A DNA stretch of 64,000 nucleotides from Polyangium sp. y55x31 (GCF_029946505.1 NZ_JARZHG010000005.1:248001-312000); one strand, 5' to 3'; shown: positions 7,601 to 16,455, counted from the stretch's first letter. The notes: generated by a model from the sequence alone, not told the origin. Made by a program: numbers and translations.

Positions 7601-9477
7601 CGAGCTTGTCCGTGGATCCGAAGGCGAACGGCGCGAAGGCGGCGGCTCCTGGAAAAACGCGGGCCGAGAAGGCGCTCGCGCGCTTTCACGAGGAGGAGCG
7701 GCTCAACGAGGGGATCGACGCGAACATCCTCGCGGGGCTCTGGCCCTTCATGCGGCCGCACGCGAAGTGGCTCGTCATCTCGCTCGTGCTGCTGCTCCTC
7801 GGCTCGGGCCTCGCCGTGCTCCAGCCGTGGCTCATGGGGCTCACGTTCGATGCGTTCGAGCATCGCGACACGGCGGCGCGGACGCTCATGCAGATGGGCG
7901 CCCTCATCCTCGTCCTGAAGCTCATCGAGCAGTGTATGGCGTTCCCGCAGGTCTACCTGATGCAGCTCGCGGGGGCGCGCGCGTCGGGGGATCTGCGCGT
8001 GCACGTCTTCCGCTTCCTGCACACGCGCAGGCTCGGCTTCTTCGATCGCACGCCCGTCGGCCGGCTCGTCACGCGTGTCACGAACGACGTCGACGCCATC
8101 AACGAGATGTTCGCCTCGGGCACGCTGAACGCGCTCGGCGATCTCGTTCGTCTCGTCCTCATCGTCGTGGTCATGCTCCACCGCGACTGGCAGCTCGCGC
8201 TGATCACGTTCGTCGCGGTCCCGCCGGTCGCGCTGGGCGTCATGTGGACGCGGCGCCGGATCCGCGACGCGTTCCGCGAGATCCGCGCCAAGACGGCGCG
8301 CATGAACGCCTACCTGAACGAGCAGGTCTCGGGCATGGCCGTCGTGCAGGCGTACGCGCGCGAGGAGCAGAGCGCCGCCGAGTTCGATGACATCAACGAG
8401 GCGTACCGGCAGGCGAACAACCGCTCGATCGTCTTCGACGCGGCGCTCGATGCGGCGATCGAGCTCGTGCAGAGCCTCTGCATCGCGGCCGTGCTCTGGT
8501 ACGCGGGCGTTCGTTCGCTCTCGGATCGCGTCTCGTTCGGCACGCTCGTCACGTTCGTCGCGTACATCGAGATGTTCTTCGTCCCGATCCGCGATCTCTC
8601 GGCGCGCATGACGCAGCTCCAGTCGGCGATGGCCGGCGCGGAGCGCATCTTCCAGCTCCTCGAAAACAAGGAGGAGGACGCGCCGGTCCCTGCGGCTGCA
8701 AATGGTCAGGCCGAGAAGAAGGACGAGGCGATCGCGTTCGAGCTCGACCACGTCGACTTCGAGTACAAGCCCGGCGTGCCCATCCTCCGCGACGTCTCGA
8801 TCCAGGCGGCGAAGGGCGAGAAGATCGCGCTCGTCGGCGCGACGGGCGCGGGCAAGACGACGGTCGCGTCGCTGCTCTTGCGGCTCTACGAGGCCAAGCA
8901 GGGCGAGGTGCGTGTCTTCGGGCGCGACGTCCGCACCGCGCCGCGCGACGAGCTTCGGAAGAGCTTCGCCGTCGTGCCGCAGGAGGTCTTCCTCTTCCCC
9001 GGCACGATCGCGAGCAACATCGCGGCCGGTGACGTCGAGGTCGATCGGGCGCGTGTCGTCCGCGCGCTCGAGCGGATCGGCGCGCTCGATCTCTTCGAGC
9101 GTCGCGAGGGCGGGCTCGACGCGAAGGTCCAGGAGCGGGGCTCGAACTTCTCGGCGGGCGAGCGTCAGCTCATCGCGTTCGCGCGTGCGCTCTACCGCGA
9201 CCCTCCGATCCTCGTGCTCGACGAGGCCACGGCGAACATCGACAGCGACACCGAGGCGCGCCTGCAGAAGGCCGTCTGGGCCGCGATGCAGGGCCGCACC
9301 GCGCTCATCATCGCCCACCGACTCTCGACGATCCGCGCCGTCGATCGCATCGTCGTGTTCCACAAGGGCCGCGTCGTCGAGCAGGGCAGCCACGAGTCGC
9401 TGCTCGCGCAAGGTGGGGCGTACGCGCGTCTCTACCAGCTCCAGTTCAGCCGAGGCGAGGCGCACGCGGCGGAGTAG
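7597..9477 (+). CDS. ABC exporter half-transporter, subunit 2 (degenerate signature motif)
   Basis: A 626-residue partner of the preceding half-transporter, starting within its stop codon (ATGA). The N-terminal ~50 residues are hydrophilic, followed by a six-helix membrane domain and a nucleotide-binding domain. Walker A is GATGAGKTT and Walker B keeps the catalytic Glu (LVLDEATANID), but the signature motif is FSAGERQ instead of LSGGQ. Paired with subunit 1 this gives one canonical site (this Walker B with the partner's LSGGQ) and one degenerate site. The switch His is in IAHRLST. The gene ends in TAG directly at the start of the 21-bp repeat array, which stays open in the same frame past the stop. 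Confidence 0.9.
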   Translation: MTSLSVDPKANGAKAAAPGKTRAEKALARFHEEERLNEGIDANILAGLWPFMRPHAKWLVISLVLLLLGSGLAVLQPWLMGLTFDAFEHRDTAARTLMQMGALILVLKLIEQCMAFPQVYLMQLAGARASGDLRVHVFRFLHTRRLGFFDRTPVGRLVTRVTNDVDAINEMFASGTLNALGDLVRLVLIVVVMLHRDWQLALITFVAVPPVALGVMWTRRRIRDAFREIRAKTARMNAYLNEQVSGMAVVQAYAREEQSAAEFDDINEAYRQANNRSIVFDAALDAAIELVQSLCIAAVLWYAGVRSLSDRVSFGTLVTFVAYIEMFFVPIRDLSARMTQLQSAMAGAERIFQLLENKEEDAPVPAAANGQAEKKDEAIAFELDHVDFEYKPGVPILRDVSIQAAKGEKIALVGATGAGKTTVASLLLRLYEAKQGEVRVFGRDVRTAPRDELRKSFAVVPQEVFLFPGTIASNIAAGDVEVDRARVVRALERIGALDLFERREGGLDAKVQERGSNFSAGERQLIAFARALYRDPPILVLDEATANIDSDTEARLQKAVWAAMQGRTALIIAHRLSTIRAVDRIVVFHKGRVVEQGSHESLLAQGGAYARLYQLQFSRGEAHAAE

Positions 9478-9726
9478 GCGTTCCGCGAGGGCGGGATGTC
9501 GTTCCGCGGGGGCGGGGTGTCGTTCCGCGAGGGCGGGATGTCGTTCCGCGAGGGCGGGGTGTCGTTCCGCGAGGGCGGGGTGTCGTTCCGCGAGGGCGGG
9601 GTGTCGTTCCGTGAGGGCGTGATGTCGTTCCGCGAGGGCGGGGTGTCGTTCCGCGAGGGCGGGATGTCGTTCCGCGAGGGCGGGATGTCGTTCCGCGAGG
9701 GCGGGATGTCGTTCCGCGAGGGCGGG
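9478..9726. repeat. 21-bp tandem repeat array, about 12 copies
   Basis: Unit TCGTTCCGCGAGGGCGGG plus a variable RTG step. There are eleven full copies from 9496 to 9726 and one partial copy from 9478. Copies differ by one or two substitutions (for example GTGAGGGCG at 9611). Because the period is divisible by three, all frames stay open; one frame would read (M/V)SFREGG. The array fills nearly the whole space between the ABC gene and the convergent lipoprotein gene (ends 9735). I treat it as non-coding. Confidence 0.9.
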
Positions 9727-9734
9727 GGCTTCCC

Positions 9735-10226
9735 TCACATCCCCGCATCCTCGACCGAGCAACTCCCGTGCGGCATCGACGCCGGATCCTCCGGCGGATC
9801 CGGCTCCCCATCCCCGGTCCCCGCAACCACGAGCAGCCAGTAATCCACGCAGCTCCCGTTCACGATCACGAGCTTGTTCGCGTCGACCTCGCGCAGCTCT
9901 GCCTGGTTGCCCGATGCTTGCGCGACGGTGCTGTTCTTCGTCCCGCACTTGTCGAACGACAGCCAGATGTTCACGAACCGCGGCACCTCGCCGAGCCCAT
10001 GATCGAGCTCGTACCGCATGCCCGCGGGGAACCAGAGCAGCTCCCCGTCCCATGGCGCGCTCATGTAGACGCCGCTCTCCACCGTGCCCTCCGTGTACCG
10101 GACCGGCGTGTTCGTGTCGGCGGAGCGGTCGCAGTTCGGGCCGATCGAGTTGATGGTGTTGCAGCCGCTCGATCCCGCGAGCGCGAGCGTGGCCGCGAGG
10201 ATTCCCCAGCGCATCACGTGACCCAT
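9735..10226 (-). CDS. Predicted lipoprotein, function unknown
   Basis: A 163-residue exported protein. The N terminus MRWGILAATLALAGSSGC is a signal peptide with a lipobox-like end, the Cys being the likely lipidation site. The mature part has two further Cys pairs and no recognised domain; the C-terminal third is Pro/Asp-rich. The start overlaps the hemB stop (TGATG), so it lies in the hemB transcription unit; a second ATG four codons downstream is also possible. I see no link to haem synthesis beyond position. Confidence 0.65.
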   Translation of the reverse strand: MGHVMRWGILAATLALAGSSGCNTINSIGPNCDRSADTNTPVRYTEGTVESGVYMSAPWDGELLWFPAGMRYELDHGLGEVPRFVNIWLSFDKCGTKNSTVAQASGNQAELREVDANKLVIVNGSCVDYWLLVVAGTGDGEPDPPEDPASMPHGSCSVEDAGM

Positions 10227-11218
10227 CAGCCGAGCCAGCGCGCCGCGTCCACGGCGTGGTACGTCAGGATGAAGTCTGCCCCCGCGCGCCGGATCGACGT
10301 CAAAAGCTCCAGCACCGCGCGCTTCTCGTCGATCATCCCCGCGGCGGACGCGGCTTTGATCATCGCGTACTCGCCGCTCACGTTGTACGCGCCGAGCGGC
10401 AAGGGCGACGCCGCGCGCACCTTCGCGATCACGTCGAGGTAGGGCAGCGCCGGCTTCACCATCAGAAGATCCGCGCCTTCCTCCTCGTCGAGCCGCGCCT
10501 CGCGCAGCGCCTCGCGCGTGTTCGCCGGATCCATCTGGTAGCCCGCGCGATCGCCGAACTTCGGCGCGCAGTCCGCGGCCTCGCGGAACGGGCCGTAGAA
10601 GCTCGACGCGTACTTCACCGCGTACGACAGGATCGCCGTGCCCTCGTGGCCCTCGCCGTCGAGCGCGCGGCGGATCGCGCCCACGCGCCCGTCCATCATG
10701 TCGCTCGGCGCCACGATGTCCGCGCCTGCCGCCGCGTGCACGACCGCCGCCTTCGCCAGGACCGAAAGCGTCGCGTCGTTGTCGACCTCGAGATCGCCGC
10801 GCGGGCCCGGCTTCAGGATCCCGCAGTGCCCGTGGTCGGTGTACTCGTCGACGCAGACGTCCGTGATCACGAGGAGCTCCGGCGCCGCATCTTTCATGGC
10901 CGCGACCGCGCGCGGCACCGGGCCGCTCGGATCGTACGCGCTCGAACCGCTCGCATCCTTCGTCCGGGGCAGGCCGAACAGGATGACCCCGCCGAGCCCG
11001 AGCGAGCGCGCCTGCCGTGCCTGTTCGGCGGCCGCGGCGACCGGGAGCTGGAAGACGCCCGGCATCGTGGAGATGGCGCGGGGCGCGTCGAGCACCTCGT
11101 GGAAGAAGAGGGGCAGGATGAAGTCGGAGGGGGCGAGGGAAGTTTCGCGGACCAGGCTCCGGATCGCCGACGAGCGGCGGAGCCTGCGGGGTCGTTCAGT
11201 GGGGAACACGGGGGGCAC
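10226..11218 (-). CDS. hemB: Delta-aminolevulinic acid dehydratase (porphobilinogen synthase)
   Basis: A 330-residue cytosolic enzyme that condenses two 5-aminolevulinate molecules into porphobilinogen in haem and tetrapyrrole synthesis. The two active-site lysines are visible: Lys202 in SYAVKYASSFYGPFREA and Lys255 in LLMVKPALPYLD (Schiff base). The metal site reads C122-V-D124-EYTDHGH-C132. Typical zinc enzymes have three Cys here and magnesium-type enzymes have Asp residues, so this is a mixed Cys/Asp/Cys site. Length and order of motifs are normal for the family. It is transcribed away from htpG and followed by an overlapping lipoprotein gene. Confidence 0.95.
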   Translation of the reverse strand: MPPVFPTERPRRLRRSSAIRSLVRETSLAPSDFILPLFFHEVLDAPRAISTMPGVFQLPVAAAAEQARQARSLGLGGVILFGLPRTKDASGSSAYDPSGPVPRAVAAMKDAAPELLVITDVCVDEYTDHGHCGILKPGPRGDLEVDNDATLSVLAKAAVVHAAAGADIVAPSDMMDGRVGAIRRALDGEGHEGTAILSYAVKYASSFYGPFREAADCAPKFGDRAGYQMDPANTREALREARLDEEEGADLLMVKPALPYLDVIAKVRAASPLPLGAYNVSGEYAMIKAASAAGMIDEKRAVLELLTSIRRAGADFILTYHAVDAARWLG

Positions 11219-11289
11219 TGTAGCAGCGCGCTTTTTCGTGCGGGGAGGGGGATTGCATTTCCAAAAACCGGATCCATTTCGTCGTCGCC

Positions 11290-13212
11290 ATGAGCCAAGA
11301 AGCCCCCCCGACCCCCGAAGCTCCCCCCGCCGCGTCGCCTGCCGCCGTGGAGATGCCGTTCCAGGCGGAGGTGCAGCAGGTCCTCTCGCTCGTCATCAAC
11401 TCGCTCTACGCGAACCAGGAGGTCTTCCTGCGCGAGCTCGTGTCGAACGCCTCCGACGCGCTCGACAAGGCCCGCTTCCTCGCCCTGACGCGCAAGGACG
11501 TCACCGAGCAGGAAGGCGAGCCCGCGATCTCGATCAAGCTCGACGACGAGGCCCGCACCATCGTCATCGAGGACAACGGCATCGGCATGACCCGCGACGA
11601 GGTCGTGCAGAACCTCGGCACCATCGCGAAGAGCGGCTCGCTCGAGTTCTTGAAGGCGCACGCCGAGGCCCTCCGCGCGAGCCAGGACAAGGACGGCGCG
11701 GTCAAGCTCATCGGCCAGTTCGGTGTGGGCTTTTACGCCGCGTTCATGGTCGCCTCGCGTGTCGACGTGGAGACGCGCTCCATGCTCCCGGGCGCCGAGC
11801 CCGTGCTCTGGCGCTCGGCGGGAGCGGGCACGTTCACGGTCGCGACGGGCGAGCGCGAGCACCCCGGCACGAAGATCACGCTGCACCTCAAGGAGGACGC
11901 GCGCGAGTACACGAAGGCCTGGCGGATCAAGGAGATCATCCGCAAGTACTCGGACTTCGTCCATTTCCCGATCTCGGTGAACGGCGAGGTCGCGAACCGC
12001 AGGGCGGCGATCTGGTCGCTGCCGAAGTCGCAGGTGACGGAGGAGCAACACGCGGAGTTCTTTCGGCACGTGACGGGCGGCTACGAGGGCGAAAAGCCGC
12101 TCTGGCACCTGCACGTCTCGATCGACGCGCCCGTCCAGTTCCAGGCGCTGCTCTACGTGCCCGAGAAGGCGCCGCCGGATCTCTTCCAGCGGGATCGCCG
12201 CGCCATCCGCCTCTACGCGAAGCGCGTGCTCATCATCGAGGACTGCGACAAGGTCGCGCCGATCTACCTGCGCTTCCTGCGCGGCGTGGTCGACTCCGAG
12301 GATCTCTCGCTCAACGTCTCGCGCGAGATGCTCCAGGAGGACAAGGCCCTGAAGCAGATCGAGACGCAGATCACGAAGCAGGTCCTGAAGGGCTTGAAGG
12401 AGCTCTCGGAGAGCGAGCCCGAGCGGTACGCGAAGGTCTGGAAGGAGTTCGGCAAGGTCCTCAAGGAGGGCGTGTCGATCGACTGGAAGAACAAGGACGC
12501 GATCGCGGACCTCTGCCGGTTCGGCTCGATGAACACGCCGGAAGCAGAGCTCATCTCGCTCAAGCAGTACGTCGCGGCGATGCCCGAGTCGCAGAAGGAG
12601 ATCTACTACCTGACGGGCACGAGCCGCCGCTCGCTGGAGAAGAGCCCGCACATCGAGGCCTTCAAGAAGCGCGGCTACGACGTCCTCTTCATGACGGAGC
12701 CCGTCGACGAGTGGGTCGTGCAAGGCCTGACCGAGTACGACAAGCGCCGCCTGCGCAGCATCGCGCACGGCGACATCGATCTCGGCGACAAGGACGAGAA
12801 GCTCGACGAGAAGGCCGGCGAGCAGATCAAGAGCGCGGTCTCCGCCGTGAAGGCCACGCTCGGCGATCGTGTGAAGGACGTGCGCGCCTCGCGCCGCCTC
12901 ACCGACAGCGCGAGCTGCCTCGTCGCCGCCGAGGGTGATCTCGGCGTCAACATGGAGCGCATCATGCGCATGATGGGCGAGGACGCGCCCCAGGCGAAGC
13001 GGATCCTGGAGCTCAACCCCGAGAGTCCCATCGTGAAGAACCTGAGCGCGCTGGCCGAGAAGGACCCGAGCGCGGAGCCGATCAAGCTCTGGTCCGAGCT
13101 GCTCTACGAGCAGGCGCTGCTCGCCGAGGGCGTGGTGGTCGACCCGGCCAAGCTCGTGCAGCACATCCAGGACTTGCTCGTGCAGGCTTCCAACGCGGCC
13201 GTGACGCGCTAA
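11290..13212 (+). CDS. htpG: Molecular chaperone HtpG (bacterial Hsp90)
   Basis: A 640-residue ATP-dependent chaperone of normal HtpG length. The N-terminal GHKL ATPase is complete: LRELVSNASDALDK, the DNGIGM motif, IGQFGVGFYAAF and the GTKITLHL strand. The middle domain has SLNVSREMLQEDK, with the conserved Arg of the catalytic loop. The C-terminal dimerisation domain is present. A 30-residue Pro/Ala-rich start precedes the usual N terminus. Only 71 bp separate it from the divergent hemB start; I see no CIRCE-type element there and no clear Shine-Dalgarno sequence before the ATG. Confidence 0.97.
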   Translation: MSQEAPPTPEAPPAASPAAVEMPFQAEVQQVLSLVINSLYANQEVFLRELVSNASDALDKARFLALTRKDVTEQEGEPAISIKLDDEARTIVIEDNGIGMTRDEVVQNLGTIAKSGSLEFLKAHAEALRASQDKDGAVKLIGQFGVGFYAAFMVASRVDVETRSMLPGAEPVLWRSAGAGTFTVATGEREHPGTKITLHLKEDAREYTKAWRIKEIIRKYSDFVHFPISVNGEVANRRAAIWSLPKSQVTEEQHAEFFRHVTGGYEGEKPLWHLHVSIDAPVQFQALLYVPEKAPPDLFQRDRRAIRLYAKRVLIIEDCDKVAPIYLRFLRGVVDSEDLSLNVSREMLQEDKALKQIETQITKQVLKGLKELSESEPERYAKVWKEFGKVLKEGVSIDWKNKDAIADLCRFGSMNTPEAELISLKQYVAAMPESQKEIYYLTGTSRRSLEKSPHIEAFKKRGYDVLFMTEPVDEWVVQGLTEYDKRRLRSIAHGDIDLGDKDEKLDEKAGEQIKSAVSAVKATLGDRVKDVRASRRLTDSASCLVAAEGDLGVNMERIMRMMGEDAPQAKRILELNPESPIVKNLSALAEKDPSAEPIKLWSELLYEQALLAEGVVVDPAKLVQHIQDLLVQASNAAVTR

Positions 13213-13241
13213 ATCCCGTCGATGGTGTAGAGTCCGCCATC

Positions 13242-13979
13242 ATGGCGGTTCGGCTGCACATCAACATCGATCACGTCGCCACCGTGCGAAACGCGCGGGG
13301 CACGCGTTACCCCGATCCGGTCTTCGCCGCCGGCCTCTGCGAAGCGGCCGGCGCCGACGGCATCACCGCGCACCTGCGCGAGGATCGGCGCCACATCACC
13401 GACGACGACGTCACGCGCCTGCGCGCCTCGGTGAACACGCTCCTCAACCTGGAGATGGCCGTGACCGAGGAGATGATCGGCATCGCGTCGCGGGTTCGTC
13501 CCGACGTGATCACGCTCGTCCCCGAGCGCCGCGAGGAGCGCACGACCGAAGGCGGGCTCGACGTGATCGGGCAACGCGCCGGCATCGAGGCCGCCGTGAA
13601 GATGGCCAAGGAGCGCGGGATCAAGGTGAGCCTGTTCATCGGCGCGGACGAGGCCATGGTCGAGGCCTCCGCGGCGCTCGGCGTCGCGCAGATCGAGCTG
13701 CACACGGGCGAGTACTGCCACGCCACGGGAGAGCAAGCCGAGCACGAGCTCGATCGGCTGAAGCGCGCCGCCGCCCGCGGCGCGGCGCTCGGCCTCGAGA
13801 TTGCCGCGGGCCATGGTTTGACCCGGCACAACGTCGGGCCCGTCGTCGCCATCCCCGACCTCGTCGAGGTCAACATCGGCCACTCGGTCATCGCCGATGC
13901 CGTCTTCTTCGGGCTCGACCGCGCCGTGCGAGACCTTCGAAGGGCCATCGATCGCGGCGTACGAGGCCGTTCCCGATGA
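13242..13979 (+). CDS. pdxJ: Pyridoxine 5'-phosphate synthase
   Basis: A 245-residue TIM-barrel enzyme. PdxJ joins 1-deoxy-D-xylulose 5-phosphate with 3-amino-2-oxopropyl phosphate to make pyridoxine 5'-phosphate (vitamin B6). The signature N terminus LHINIDHVATVRNARG is present, then DGITAHLREDRRHI, LVPERREERTTEGGLD, IELHTGEY and AGHGL, ending in VNIGHSVIADA, all expected PdxJ motifs. A -10-like TAGAGT lies 8 nt before the ATG and there is no Shine-Dalgarno sequence. The stop overlaps the start of nnr (ATGA). Confidence 0.96.
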   Translation: MAVRLHINIDHVATVRNARGTRYPDPVFAAGLCEAAGADGITAHLREDRRHITDDDVTRLRASVNTLLNLEMAVTEEMIGIASRVRPDVITLVPERREERTTEGGLDVIGQRAGIEAAVKMAKERGIKVSLFIGADEAMVEASAALGVAQIELHTGEYCHATGEQAEHELDRLKRAAARGAALGLEIAAGHGLTRHNVGPVVAIPDLVEVNIGHSVIADAVFFGLDRAVRDLRRAIDRGVRGRSR

Positions 13980-15637
13980 TCCCCGTCCTCACGCGCGCGC
14001 AGATGCGCGCGTTCGACAAGTACGCGATCGAGACCTGCCACGTGCCCGGCGTCGTCCTCATGGAGAACGCCGGCCGCGGCGCCGCGGACGTCCTCTCCGC
14101 GATGATCGAAGCGCGCCGCCGCCCGAACGCGCCGAGCCGCGAGGCCGACGCGATCTCCGCCCGCGCCCGCTCGTTCCCGGTCCGCCACGTTCGCAGCCCC
14201 GGCCAGCCCGCCACGTACCCGCTCGAAGCGCGCGTCGTCGTCGTCTGCGGCACCGGCAACAACGGCGGCGACGGGTTCGTCGTGGCGCGCCACCTCTATG
14301 CGCGTGGCGCGGAGGTCGAGGTGTACCTCGCCGGCAAGAGCGAGAAGGTCATGGGCGACGCGCGCATCAACCACGACGCCTACATCGACCTCGGCGGCCG
14401 CTTCTTCGAGCTGCCCGAGGGATCGAGCCTCGGCCCGCTGCACACGGCCCTCTCGCGCGCCGACTTCGTCATCGACGCCCTCTTCGGCACCGGCCTCGAC
14501 AGGCCCATCACCGGCCACCTCGCCGACGTGATCGCCGTGCTCAACGACGCGGCCGCCCGCTGCGTCGCGCTCGACATCCCCTCGGGCCTCGACGCCGACA
14601 GCGGCGCGCCGCTCGGCATCGCCGTGCGCGCCGACGACACCGTCACCTTCGGCCACCTCAAGATCGGCATGCTCACGCCCGAGGGCGCGCGCCTCTCGGG
14701 CAACGTGCACGTCGTCGACCTCGGCGTCCCAGACCCGCCGATCCTCGCCCACGTCGGCGTCGTCGCGGAGGTCATCCGCCGCGAGACCGTCGGCTCGTAC
14801 TTCGCGCCTCGCGAGGCGAGCGTCCACAAGCACAAGGCCGGCGACGTCCTCGTCGTCGCGGGCTCGCCCGGCAAGCTCGGCGCCTCGCTGCTCACGGCGA
14901 AGGCCGCCATGCGCGCCGGCGCCGGCCTCGTCACGATCGGCACCTGGCCCGAGGCCGCGACCTCGCTCGAATCCCGCGTCGTCGAAGTGATGACCACGCG
15001 GATCGACCCGAACCGCATCGGCCCCTCGCTCGACGCCGCCCTCGCCGGCCGCCGCACCGTCGCCATCGGCCCGGGCTTCGGCCTCGGCGCGGAGGCGCGC
15101 GCGGCCGTCGATCACGTCGTGCTCGGCTGGGACGGCTTCAAGGTCGTCGACGCCGACGCCATCACGCACTTTGCGGGCCGCCCCGAATCGCTCGCACAAG
15201 CGAAAGGCCGCCTCGTCCTCACGCCGCATCCCGGCGAGCTCGGCCGCCTCCTCGGCCGCAGCGCCACCGCGATCGAGCAGGACCGCTTCGGCGCTGTCCG
15301 CGAGGCCGTCGCGCGCACGAACGCCACGGTCATCTTGAAGGGTGCCCGCACGATCATCGCCACGCCCGAGGGCCGCCTCTTCATCTGCATGGCGGGCAAC
15401 CCCGCCCTCGCCACGGCTGGCTCCGGCGACGTCCTCACCGGCCTGATCGCCGCGTTCGCTTGCAGCATGTCGGCCGACGAAGCCGCCTGCGCGGGTGTCC
15501 TCGTCCACGCCCTCGCCGGCGACCTCTGGCGCGCCCGCACCGGCTGCGACCGAGGCCTGTTCGCAGGCGAGATCCCCGACCTCGTCCCGCAGATCCTCGC
15601 GGCGCTCGTCCGCGGCGGAGACCCCCTCGCGAGCTGA
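13976..15637 (+). CDS. nnr: Bifunctional NAD(P)H-hydrate epimerase / ADP-dependent dehydratase
   Basis: A 553-residue two-domain metabolite-repair enzyme. The N-terminal YjeF_N domain (about 1-235) epimerises damaged NAD(P)H hydrates; VVCGTGNNGGDGFVVARHL is its cofactor loop. The C-terminal ribokinase-like YjeF_C domain (about 260-545) dehydrates S-NAD(P)HX using ADP; DVLVVAGSPGKLGAS, LTPHPGELGRLLG and ATAGSGDVLTGLIAAF are its motifs. An insertion of about 35 residues after residue 40 lengthens the protein relative to E. coli YjeF. It overlaps pdxJ by 4 nt, joining B6 synthesis and NAD repair in one unit. Confidence 0.95.
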   Translation: MIPVLTRAQMRAFDKYAIETCHVPGVVLMENAGRGAADVLSAMIEARRRPNAPSREADAISARARSFPVRHVRSPGQPATYPLEARVVVVCGTGNNGGDGFVVARHLYARGAEVEVYLAGKSEKVMGDARINHDAYIDLGGRFFELPEGSSLGPLHTALSRADFVIDALFGTGLDRPITGHLADVIAVLNDAAARCVALDIPSGLDADSGAPLGIAVRADDTVTFGHLKIGMLTPEGARLSGNVHVVDLGVPDPPILAHVGVVAEVIRRETVGSYFAPREASVHKHKAGDVLVVAGSPGKLGASLLTAKAAMRAGAGLVTIGTWPEAATSLESRVVEVMTTRIDPNRIGPSLDAALAGRRTVAIGPGFGLGAEARAAVDHVVLGWDGFKVVDADAITHFAGRPESLAQAKGRLVLTPHPGELGRLLGRSATAIEQDRFGAVREAVARTNATVILKGARTIIATPEGRLFICMAGNPALATAGSGDVLTGLIAAFACSMSADEAACAGVLVHALAGDLWRARTGCDRGLFAGEIPDLVPQILAALVRGGDPLAS

Positions 15638-15691
15638 GAGCTACCATGGGTGAAGAAAGAACGGGCTGAAACCCGTGCTAGACTCACACCG

Positions 15692-15931
15692 ATGCTCGCT
15701 CTGAAAGCCAGCGTGCGTAACGGCCGCCTCGTGTTGGATGAGCCCACCGAGCTGCCGGAGGGAGCCGTCGTGGAGCTCGTTGCGGTCGGGGGGGATGCCT
15801 TCGATGGACTCGACGACGAGGAGCGTGAAGCCCTTCACGCGGCGCTCGCCGAGGGCATCACGCAAGACGATGCCGGAGACACCGTCGACGCCGACGAGGT
15901 GATCGCTCGTCTCCGCGCTCGCGCTTCATGA
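15692..15931 (+). CDS. Antitoxin of a ParE-type toxin-antitoxin pair
   Basis: A 79-residue protein. The N-terminal ~35 residues form beta strands (ALKASVRNGRLVLDEPTELPEG) as in AbrB/DUF104-like antitoxin heads, which normally bind the operator. The acidic C-terminal half is helical and probably wraps the toxin. I chose the ATG at 15692 because a -10-like TAGACT ends 7 nt before it; the longer upstream frame lacks antitoxin-like residues. A small hairpin, ACGGG-6nt-CCCGT at 15661-15676, sits just upstream. The stop overlaps the toxin start. Confidence 0.75.
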   Translation: MLALKASVRNGRLVLDEPTELPEGAVVELVAVGGDAFDGLDDEEREALHAALAEGITQDDAGDTVDADEVIARLRARAS

Positions 15932-16230
15932 TGGACGTTCGTTTCGCTCGGCGGGCGCTCGGAGAGCTCGAGCGCATCGAGATGTGGTGTCAGGCGAATG
16001 CGACAGGGCTGTGGCCGAAGTTCGTCGCCGAGCTCGCGCAGGCTGTTCGTCTTCTCCGCGTCGTTCCTGAGGTCGGGGCCGAATATCAGGCCGGGCCTGT
16101 CGGAGTTCGCCGGCTCCTGCTCGAAAAAACGCAGTTCTACGTGTACTACCGGTACCACCCGACGAAGGCTCTCGTCGTCATCCTCGCCATCTGGAGCACG
16201 CGCCGACGGCGGCCACCGTCCCTTCGTTGA
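15928..16230 (+). CDS. ParE/RelE-family toxin
   Basis: A 100-residue basic protein with the ParE/RelE fold pattern: N-terminal VRFARRALGELERIEMW, a central helix, then GVRRLLLEKTQFYVYYRYHP and the strand VVILAIWSTRRRRPP. ParE toxins poison DNA gyrase and RelE toxins cleave mRNA on the ribosome; I cannot decide which from sequence, though the WSTRRRR ending and spacing look ParE-like. The start ATGATGG overlaps the antitoxin stop, so the two are translationally coupled, as usual for these modules. Confidence 0.85.
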   Translation: MMDVRFARRALGELERIEMWCQANATGLWPKFVAELAQAVRLLRVVPEVGAEYQAGPVGVRRLLLEKTQFYVYYRYHPTKALVVILAIWSTRRRRPPSLR

Positions 16231-16407
16231 GGTAGTCGCCCGAATTGGGACGTGACGACCTGAAGGGCGGCCGTACGCCCGAACGATCCCCCGCCTTCCC
16301 ACGACAGGTTGGCGCCTGGACACGCCCCGGTGTCGATTTGACACGTCGGGGGGACACACGCCCCGTCACGCAGCAATGATTCCGAGCACTTAGGGCTTGC
16401 CACCCCT

Positions 16408-16424
16408 GGGCACCCGCCTTGCGA
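16408..16424 (+). promoter_or_regulatory. Sigma54-type (-24/-12) promoter candidate
   Basis: GGGCACCCGCCTTGCGA has GG at 16409-16410 and GC at 16421-16422, exactly 10 nt apart, with GGCAC and TTGC as in the sigma54 consensus. It lies 34 nt upstream of the sigma-factor ATG and 18 nt upstream of its AGGAGG. No activator site was identified. Confidence 0.5.
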
Positions 16425-16455
16425 AAGGCCGTGGTCACCAGGAGGTCACGTACCC

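Noticed and set aside
9496-9843. (M/V)SFREGG repeat protein
   Set aside because: Openness is explained by the 21-bp period. There is no promoter, and the end runs antisense into the lipoprotein gene.
7495-10053. An 852-residue open frame on the minus strand that includes RHPALAE repeats
   Set aside because: It runs antisense to the ABC gene and through the 21-bp array; the repeat is divisible by three, so every frame is open there. No signal or family motif.
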